Below, piece by piece: positions 6,335-11,588 of a stretch of DNA of 11,588 nucleotides. The first letter of the stretch is position 1, and each line of letters opens with the position of its first letter. The notes under the pieces were generated by a model. The model saw nothing but the letters and a program-made list of their open reading frames with translations, made no database searches and was not told the origin of the DNA. Made by a program: the position numbers and the translations under genes. The DNA comes from Planctomycetota bacterium. Lineage in GTDB: Bacteria > Planctomycetota > UBA11346. The stretch spans positions 1-11,588 of the forward strand of contig JAHEDF010000071.1 in assembly GCA_024641365.1 (NCBI GenBank). Direction: 5' to 3'.

Positions 6335-7866
6335 GAAGCCGTCTTCTTCTTGGTTGGGCGAACAATAACATCTTCAGCATGTAAACCATTTAAGATTTGT
6401 ACGAGATCATCATTACTCATACCAAGCGTCACTGTACGACGTTCAACTTTTCCATCCGCCGTGCGCACCTCGCAGGTCGGCGCTCCTTTTACCACCGAAA
6501 TAAAGCGTTTAGGAATTGCTAGTGCTTCAGGAATAGTATGTGGATGAATTAATTTCGCTTTCAGCCCAATGCGTAAACGAGGATCTGCATCTATACGAAT
6601 TTTAACGACAAAACGCTGGGAACCTTGACTGTCCGCTTTGGCGATGTTGGCAATTGAGGTAATTTCTCCTGCTAAATCCCCATTGTGTAAATCAGGCACC
6701 AACACCCGCACCGGATCACCAACATGCAAATGCAACGCCTCTTTGGGTAATAAATTTAATTTTAATTGATAAGGCATTGCGCTATGCAATTCGGCAAATG
6801 GCGCATTTTTTGCGCCGGCACTATCACCGACTTCTAATCCGCCATGTCGTACAAGGCCTGAAAATGGTGCGGTTAAGGTTAATTTTTTATAATCGCTTTC
6901 AAAACCTTCTACGGTTTCTTGGGCATCGCGTACAGCACGTTCTAATTTACCTAACTCTTCTACTTTTTGCCGTTCACCTAACTCCATGGCTGCGTGCGAT
7001 AGTTCTAGGTCTTGCGTTTTACGCTCCATATTCCGCTGCCACTCTAATTTATCGTTTGGTAATTCGCGGTCTAAATATTGTTTGTGGTCACGCCGCATTA
7101 ACTCGGCTGATTCACGTTGCGTTACCAAACTTTTCTTTGACCGTTCCAAAACAATTTCTTTGGTGTCGTCGGCAATGCGCGATTCTTTGTACATTTTATC
7201 AAGTTGTGTGAATTCGGTTTCTGCAACCTCTAAGGAATTCTCTGCGCGCTGTAAATCATTATTTACTTTACGTGCACGTTGTTCGACCACATAGGTTAAA
7301 AAATGGTTCCAGTCTTTTTCCATTTTTGCAAAATCTTGCGTATCTCGTTCTAGGCGAAGGGCCTTTCCCTTTTGAAATGCGGCGAACTCTTCTTTCGCAA
7401 TAGTAAGACGAAATTCGGCTTGCTCTAAAGATTCTCGGCCTTGCCGCATCCACCGATCCATTTTGTCATTACCAAAGCGCGCAATCACGCTACCAATTTC
7501 TACCGGTTGATCGGTCGGCACAATTTCTAACACCTCTAACGAACCGGCCCAATATTCTAAATCTAATTTGAGTTGCCGTACACGCGTTGCTTCGATCGCA
7601 CCCTCTGCCTCGATTGACACCGCGAGTGGGCCTGGGCGAACTGTATATTCCGCTTCCGTGCTAACGTCGGGTTCGGATGCCTCGTCAGCTTTATCTTTCA
7701 CATCTTCAGCAGGTGCTGGTTTTTCATCAGCATTTTCTGCTGCTTTTTCATTCGTAACGACTGGTTGTGGTACGGCAGGCTGTTCTTCCGCTAGAATGTT
7801 GTTGGTGCCTAACAGGGGCAGCAAAAGCAAAGCGAGTAAAGGCGCGTGGTGAGGTCTCATGGACAA
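6331..7866 (-). CDS. HlyD/RND-type periplasmic adaptor (membrane fusion) protein
   Basis: The protein has 511 residues. A signal segment (LLALLLLPLLG..., cleavage near ILA-EE) is followed by an Ala/Glu/Lys/Pro-rich acidic linker (about 27-73). The adaptor core follows: first lipoyl half (about 83-132), a long charged coiled-coil hairpin (about 140-325, with the turn near MYKESRIADDTKEI), second lipoyl half LTAPFSGLVRHGGLEVGD (330-348), beta-barrel (about 365-440) and a C-terminal membrane-proximal domain ending in a basic tail. Such proteins bridge an inner-membrane pump to the outer membrane. No ABC, RND or MFS pump and no outer-membrane channel gene lies in this window. Two starts are possible. 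ATG at 7860 has AGGAG 12 bases upstream; TTG at 7866 has the same AGGAG at an ideal 6 bases. I give the longer form. It overlaps the downstream lipoprotein gene by 4 bases and is divergent from the isomerase-like gene. Confidence 0.88.
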   Translation of the reverse strand: MSMRPHHAPLLALLLLPLLGTNNILAEEQPAVPQPVVTNEKAAENADEKPAPAEDVKDKADEASEPDVSTEAEYTVRPGPLAVSIEAEGAIEATRVRQLKLDLEYWAGSLEVLEIVPTDQPVEIGSVIARFGNDKMDRWMRQGRESLEQAEFRLTIAKEEFAAFQKGKALRLERDTQDFAKMEKDWNHFLTYVVEQRARKVNNDLQRAENSLEVAETEFTQLDKMYKESRIADDTKEIVLERSKKSLVTQRESAELMRRDHKQYLDRELPNDKLEWQRNMERKTQDLELSHAAMELGERQKVEELGKLERAVRDAQETVEGFESDYKKLTLTAPFSGLVRHGGLEVGDSAGAKNAPFAELHSAMPYQLKLNLLPKEALHLHVGDPVRVLVPDLHNGDLAGEITSIANIAKADSQGSQRFVVKIRIDADPRLRIGLKAKLIHPHTIPEALAIPKRFISVVKGAPTCEVRTADGKVERRTVTLGMSNDDLVQILNGLHAEDVIVRPTKKKTAS

Positions 7867-7885
7867 AATAAACTCCTATGAAAGG
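7861..7885 (-). promoter_or_regulatory. Ribosome binding site that favours a TTG start
   Basis: On the minus strand AGGAG is followed by TTTATT, then TTG (7866-7864), TCC and ATG (7860-7858). Spacing from AGGAG is 6 bases to TTG and 12 to ATG. The two starts differ by only two residues, so the product is nearly the same either way. Confidence 0.5.
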
Positions 7886-8066
7886 GCACTGTATTTAAAA
7901 AAGCTTTTCAACAGTACGGTAAAACACGCTGTTAGTTTACAGCTTATTTTTTGTACAATGGAATCGAGGCGGACGTGGCCCAGCAATTTTGCTTACGCGT
8001 TTTTTCTATAAGCGCCTAACGATTGCACTCCATACGCAATGTTTGATGGTACAACAGGAGCTCATT
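7867..8066. promoter_or_regulatory. Divergent promoter region between adaptor and isomerase-like genes
   Basis: This 200-base gap holds AAAAGCTTTT (7899-7908) between ACTGT (7888-7892) and ACAGT (7911-7915). GCTGT/ACAGC follows (7928-7932/7939-7943). TACAAT (7954-7959) is a possible -10 for the rightward gene, but the -35 position 16-17 bases upstream is poor. No regulator is implied by recognisable sites. Confidence 0.35.
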
Positions 8067-8813
8067 ATGTTACTCAGCGCACCCGATTGGTGTTTTTTTC
8101 GCGAATCACTTGAGCCTACCGCCTATTATCGCGCAATTCGCGACCATGGCTTTAGCGCAGTGGAAATGGTCGATCCCGCACGCTGGGATATTGCGCGACA
8201 AGCTGGACTAAAAATTTTAAATATGAGCGGCCCAGGAAAAACCGTTGGGCTTAATCGCTTAGGCTTACATCAAGAATTACTGCCCGCCATTCGTAAACAA
8301 ATTGCCACTGCGTCAGCAGTCGGCATTCCGCATGTGATTGTGTTTAGTGGTAATCGCGATGAACAAGATGACGACGTGGGTCGCACCAATGTCATCACTG
8401 CATTACAACAATTGGCAGGCGAGGCAGAAAAAGCAGGTGTCACGCTGATATTTGAAATGTTTAATGACCAAGATCATCCCGATTATCAAGCTGATAATTC
8501 CGCCTACGGATTTGACGTCGTCAAAGCCGTTAGCTCACCAGCGGTTAAAGTGCTGTACGATATTTATCACATGTCACGTATGGGCGAGGATGTGATAACC
8601 GATATTACTAATAATCTGGAATTAATTGCCCATTTGCATACGGCAGAAAAACCACGTCGCAGTATTCCGCTGCCGCATGGTGAAATAGCGTATGAAAAAA
8701 TAATTCCGGCGGTTATGAGTGCCGGATATGCCGGTTATTGGGGATTAGAATTTGTGGTGCAGGGTGATGTGATGGCGGAGTTACAGGAAGCGGTGGCTAC
8801 GTTTGCTAAATAA
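8067..8813 (+). CDS. Hydroxypyruvate isomerase-like TIM-barrel protein (sugar isomerase/epimerase family)
   Basis: I start at the ATG at 8067 (248 residues) because CAGGAG lies exactly 6 bases upstream and the family fold begins at once (MLLSAPDWCFF). The open frame extends back to 7989, but those 26 residues look unrelated. The layout is that of the AP-endonuclease-2/xylose-isomerase-like barrel closest to hydroxypyruvate isomerase (Hyi). Metal-site candidates are Glu130 (LIFEMFND), Asp165 and His168 (YDIYHMSRMGED), His189/His191 (IAHLHTAEKPRR) and Glu228 (YWGLEFV). HGEIAYEKI (204-212) corresponds to the family's GEINY segment. Expected chemistry is aldose-ketose isomerisation or epimerisation of a small sugar acid or sugar using a divalent metal, in the cytoplasm. 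The exact substrate is not readable. It is a single rightward gene, divergent from the adaptor and convergent with the HEAT gene 23 bases on, so it is probably transcribed alone. Confidence 0.85.
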   Translation: MLLSAPDWCFFRESLEPTAYYRAIRDHGFSAVEMVDPARWDIARQAGLKILNMSGPGKTVGLNRLGLHQELLPAIRKQIATASAVGIPHVIVFSGNRDEQDDDVGRTNVITALQQLAGEAEKAGVTLIFEMFNDQDHPDYQADNSAYGFDVVKAVSSPAVKVLYDIYHMSRMGEDVITDITNNLELIAHLHTAEKPRRSIPLPHGEIAYEKIIPAVMSAGYAGYWGLEFVVQGDVMAELQEAVATFAK

Positions 8814-8836
8814 ATAGAGCCATTCGCCTTTGTCGA

Positions 8837-10201
8837 CTATTCTTGGCTTTCCTTACTTTTTAAGAATTCATCATAAATCATTTTTTGCTCTGTGGTTAAT
8901 AGTTCTGCATCTATTAACTCAAAGGCACTATCAGTCACTTCAGTAATAGAGTCATTTAAAAGCGGTAAAACGGCATCATTAATACGTGAAGATTTTTTAA
9001 ATCGTGAGAGATAAACTAATGCACTCTTTTTAATCTGTGTCTGCTGGTCATTGAGTGCTTGTAACAATGGTTCCAATAATGTTTCATCGCCACCGTTTAC
9101 ATTGACCGCCATACGCCCAATTACAGATATAGCAGCATAACGTACGTCCTTTTCTTGGTCATTAATTAATTCTATTAGGCGCTGTGTTGCTTGTGGATCA
9201 ATGAGATTCAGCCCAAATCCATATATGCCTGCCTTTCGCTTTTTTGCATCAGCATTGTTCATTAATTCTAACAGTAATGGAACAGCGTCGGTGATTCCAA
9301 GGATATTACAGACCGTTGCAGCACTCATTATGATATCGGTTTCATCATGTGCTAAATTCAAAATAATGAGTTTATCTAACTTAGGATCTTTTTTCTGCCC
9401 AGCATTTAATGCCACTCCTCGTAACATACGCTTACGAACGATTGGATCTGGATCTGTTAATGCTTTTTCAATAAATGCTCGCGCATTCGGCGATTTAGTG
9501 CTCGCCAAAGCAAGAGCCGCTGTCTCATTCCATGTTAGAAATGTTTCCATTGTTTTTTTGGAATCGGCTTCAGTTATACGCATTTCTTTATCTAACCATT
9601 CTGGCACACGAGCATCAGCGATTTCACCTAAAACATATAATGAGAATTCCTCCTTCTCTGCCACATATGGTTTACACGCATCTGCAACTAAGTTGTGTGG
9701 TAGTTTTATGACTGCATTGTATGCCAACAAATTTAATCCCTTCTTATCAATTATTTTAAGCAATGGCTCAATAGCTCTATTGTCGCCTATATTACCAAGG
9801 GCCACTATAGCCGCATTTACCACTTCATCATCTGAATCTTTTAGCAGTGCAATAATATCATCATAACAATCAGCAGGTTTTAGCTTAGCAATAACATCTA
9901 TACTAATCAGTCGATATTTTTTCTCCGTACGGTGTAAATAACTGCGCGCAGTCGACACTGATCGAGGCCCAATTTCTACTAAACGGTCGCTGACATCACG
10001 ACTGCTGACATCCCCCTCAATTGCAGTTCGCATAACTATATCGGGAATGAGAATATAATGTACGACAAAACCAGGAGCCCAGCTGGGTAATTTCCACCAT
10101 AAAATACTGCCGACGATAACCAATACCCACAAAATCCCAACTGTAATCCACATCCACAGGACTTTAAAAGATCGCTCAACTACAGGGATATCGTTCGTCA
10201 T
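8837..10201 (-). CDS. Membrane-anchored HEAT-repeat protein
   Basis: The protein has 454 residues. A short N-terminal tail is followed by one strong membrane segment (about residues 13-36; LWMWITVGILWVLVIVGSIL), then a juxtamembrane stretch KLPSWAPGFVVHYILIPDIV, then about ten HEAT/PBS-lyase-type helical repeats to the end. Clear examples are PADCYDDIIALLKDSDDEVV, ALGNIGDNRAIEPLLKIID, KALTDPDPIVRKRMLRGVAL and LINDQEKDVRYAAISVIGRM. HEAT arrays are protein-binding scaffolds. Here the repeats would lie on one side of the membrane, with orientation undecided. No catalytic motif is seen. The ATG at 10201 has only a weak purine-rich GAGAGA about 18 bases upstream. One sampled line has about 33% GC, the lowest I counted. 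It is divergent from a second protein of the same design, so the two probably form a functional pair. The partner is unknown. Confidence 0.8.
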   Translation of the reverse strand: MTNDIPVVERSFKVLWMWITVGILWVLVIVGSILWWKLPSWAPGFVVHYILIPDIVMRTAIEGDVSSRDVSDRLVEIGPRSVSTARSYLHRTEKKYRLISIDVIAKLKPADCYDDIIALLKDSDDEVVNAAIVALGNIGDNRAIEPLLKIIDKKGLNLLAYNAVIKLPHNLVADACKPYVAEKEEFSLYVLGEIADARVPEWLDKEMRITEADSKKTMETFLTWNETAALALASTKSPNARAFIEKALTDPDPIVRKRMLRGVALNAGQKKDPKLDKLIILNLAHDETDIIMSAATVCNILGITDAVPLLLELMNNADAKKRKAGIYGFGLNLIDPQATQRLIELINDQEKDVRYAAISVIGRMAVNVNGGDETLLEPLLQALNDQQTQIKKSALVYLSRFKKSSRINDAVLPLLNDSITEVTDSAFELIDAELLTTEQKMIYDEFLKSKESQE

Positions 10202-10647
10202 TTTTTGCGCAGTGGTTGTCTCTCTGGTAATAAATTAGCAAATATAGTGAGCAATCCTTTTCTCTGCCTTATGCCAGAACGCGCTCGCTCACTAACCACG
10301 TTGCTCTCTCTCATGAAATATCGCAAAAATACAGGTGAAAATAGGAATTTATATAGTATTTAACGCAAAAAGCCGACATTTCCTTTGCTAACAATTGTCA
10401 AGGCCAAATAAAAATTTAGTCGCTACGTTTACGTAACAATTTACGACTTCAAACTGACTGTATTTCTTCATGTCCACGTGAAAACATACTTTATGTTTGG
10501 TGCGAAAGTATCGTTGCCCAGAAAATGTCTCATCGGTTATTCTCTGTATAATTATTTTTATCGTAATTTACCGAGGTGATGTTCAGTACGCAAACAGACC
10601 TGTCATAATTTACTTGTTTAATAATTTTATTAAGTTATGTCGGCAGC
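10202..10647. other. 446-base gap between two divergent HEAT-repeat genes
   Basis: I see no convincing gene here. The rightward frame that opens at 10497 overlaps the start of the second HEAT gene in another phase and has no homologue-like features. The gap contains a nested inverted repeat at 10212-10299 (listed separately), TACGTTTACGTA at 10424-10435 (5-base arms, 2-base centre) and a TATAAT at 10547-10552. The TATAAT could be a -10 for the rightward gene but has no good -35 at 17 bases. Confidence 0.6.
10212..10299. repeat. Nested inverted repeat in the leader of the HEAT gene
   Basis: TAGTGAGC (10245-10252) pairs exactly with GCTCACTA (10287-10294). GTGGTT (10212-10217) pairs with AACCAC (10294-10299). 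The right-hand arms are continuous, sharing one base, while the left-hand arms are 27 bases apart. It sits just upstream of the leftward HEAT gene, so it could fold in its mRNA leader or act as an operator. Confidence 0.35.
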
Positions 10648-11588
10648 ATGCGCAGCGCTATATGGATTTCGAGTATTTGCGGGTTGTTGGCGATTGTGTT
10701 CGCCATCGTATTTGTGTTAGCACCGAAATACTGGCCTGATGGTGTGGTCGCTTATAGCCCGTTTTTCTCCCAGATTATTAAAGCTGAAGCACGCCGATGG
10801 GATAAGAAACCGCCGCTCATTCAGGGACCTAAAGCTGACTTTGGTGTACGCGTTAAAAACCAACAAACACGCGCTTTACCCGCACTATTAGATGGTTTGT
10901 TGTCAGCAGATGAAAAAATTCGTGGGGTTGCTCTCTCCGGTTTTGATTACCTGGATACGGCGACCATCAATAACCAAGCAACTATTGCCGCGCTGGCACG
11001 ACACGCCACGGATGCCGATGCACATTTACGCGAACTCGCGGTACGGCATTTAGCACAACTTGATCGTCATCTGAACCTCGTCCATGATGCCATGCGGGAT
11101 AGCGAATTTGGAGTGCGACGGTCTGCGATATTGGGTCTGACTCATAAAAAGGACCTGCGCTATTTGCCTGATTTTGCGCATGCATGTGAACATGATAACT
11201 ATTTATCTATACGTCAAAATGCTTTGGAAGCTATAGCACTTATCGATCATCCCGACGTTATACCGTGGTTATTTAAATTTTTAGAACGCAATGAGCGCAA
11301 CGACTTAGACATTGCTGGTAAAGCATTGGCGAAACGAACCGACTTATCCCCTGAGCAACGCGAACAGGTAATGGTGTTGGTTATAAAAGGATTAAGCAAT
11401 GATGCCGTCGCGTGGAATGCACATGACGCTTACAACCTCATTGAGCGCTATTTTAAGGATGATGCGATTCCCTATTTGGAGAAAACACTGCAATGCGGCG
11501 ATCATCAGGCTGAACAATTAGCCGCCTATTTGTTACGATCATTTGCCGTAGCGCCTTCAGACCAACTGGTTGCGACTACTATCGCTGG
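10648..11588 (+). CDS. Second membrane-anchored HEAT-repeat protein (3' end outside window)
   Basis: The frame is open from ATG at 10648 to the window edge (313 codons), so the C-terminus is missing. It is the first ATG after an in-frame stop at 10606. The ribosome binding site is weak (CGGCAG close upstream), so the exact start is uncertain. Residues about 5-25 form one membrane segment (IWISSICGLLAIVFAIVFVLA), followed by PKYWPDGVVAYSPFFSQIIK. HEAT-type repeats begin near residue 74: QTRALPALLDGLLSADEKIR, IAALARHATDADAHLRELAV, DAMRDSEFGVRRSAILGL and DHPDVIPWLFKFLER. The plan matches the divergent neighbour: one N-terminal anchor, a juxtamembrane W-P-G-VV-Y segment and a helical repeat array. 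They are probably diverged paralogues. A scaffold role is inferred; no enzyme motif is visible. Confidence 0.78.
   Translation, partial: MRSAIWISSICGLLAIVFAIVFVLAPKYWPDGVVAYSPFFSQIIKAEARRWDKKPPLIQGPKADFGVRVKNQQTRALPALLDGLLSADEKIRGVALSGFDYLDTATINNQATIAALARHATDADAHLRELAVRHLAQLDRHLNLVHDAMRDSEFGVRRSAILGLTHKKDLRYLPDFAHACEHDNYLSIRQNALEAIALIDHPDVIPWLFKFLERNERNDLDIAGKALAKRTDLSPEQREQVMVLVIKGLSNDAVAWNAHDAYNLIERYFKDDAIPYLEKTLQCGDHQAEQLAAYLLRSFAVAPSDQLVATTIA

Noticed and set aside
6777..7211. Open frame of 144 codons on the plus strand
   Set aside because: It is antisense to the coiled-coil part of the adaptor gene, whose protein is clearly real. The hydrophobic and Arg-rich translation is what antisense of a charged coil gives.
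7928..7952. Hairpin GCTGT/ACAGC followed by a T-rich run, resembling a terminator
   Set aside because: The stem has only five pairs, and no rightward gene lies upstream to be terminated, since this is a divergent promoter region.
9201..9866. Open frame of 221 codons on the plus strand
   Set aside because: It lies wholly antisense to the HEAT-repeat gene, and its translation is Ser/Ala-rich low-complexity sequence with no domain-like pattern.
10497..10739. Open frame of 80 codons on the plus strand
   Set aside because: It overlaps the start of the second HEAT gene in a different phase, has no ribosome binding site and shows no recognisable pattern.
1..11588. CRISPR array, insertion sequence or prophage
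   Set aside because: No regularly spaced repeats, transposase or integrase sequence, or phage genes were seen on either strand.

Overview
The window looks like chromosomal DNA from a PVC-superphylum bacterium (Planctomycetota, Verrucomicrobiota or Lentisphaerota). This rests on gene families rather than a marker gene. They are a planctomycete-type cytochrome c protein (CxxCH then GDMPP), a secreted sialate O-acetylesterase-like protein with a C-terminal FDEIRVG-type domain, a XylR-like sensor/AraC hybrid regulator, a lipoprotein with squalene-cyclase-type repeats beside a HlyD-type adaptor, and membrane-anchored HEAT-repeat proteins. Base composition is uneven. Hand-counted 60-base lines give about 55-63% GC in the first gene, 42-50% in the middle and about 33% in one line of the first HEAT gene.

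Layout, left to right. (1) A leftward pair: a secreted esterase (3366 to 1105) followed after 45 bases by a secreted cytochrome c-type protein (1059 running off the left edge). (2) A 561-base gap (3367-3927) unusually rich in dyad symmetry. It holds two perfect odd-centred palindromes inside an outer inverted repeat, direct repeats of TGTCCTT, and several stem-loops. (3) A rightward XylR/AraC-type regulator (3928-5082), divergent from the esterase pair. (4) A leftward, translationally coupled pair: a HlyD-type periplasmic adaptor (7866 to 6331) overlapping by 4 bases an alpha/alpha-toroid lipoprotein (6334 to 5126). (5) A rightward hydroxypyruvate isomerase-like TIM-barrel protein (8067-8813). 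(6) Two divergent membrane-anchored HEAT-repeat proteins (10201 to 8837, and 10648 off the right edge) around a 446-base gap.

How they may work together. The regulator probably senses a sugar or related ligand and controls the divergent esterase/cytochrome pair. The isomerase-like protein could belong to the same carbohydrate metabolism, but nothing in the sequence ties it there. The adaptor/toroid pair looks like an envelope export or scaffolding module whose inner-membrane partner is not in the window. The most notable non-coding signal is in the regulator's upstream region. Three stems at 3696-3903 carry four G.U pairs when read as plus-strand RNA, and these become A.C mismatches on the minus strand. 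That points to a plus-strand structured RNA or leader. No CRISPR array, insertion sequence, rRNA or tRNA gene was seen.
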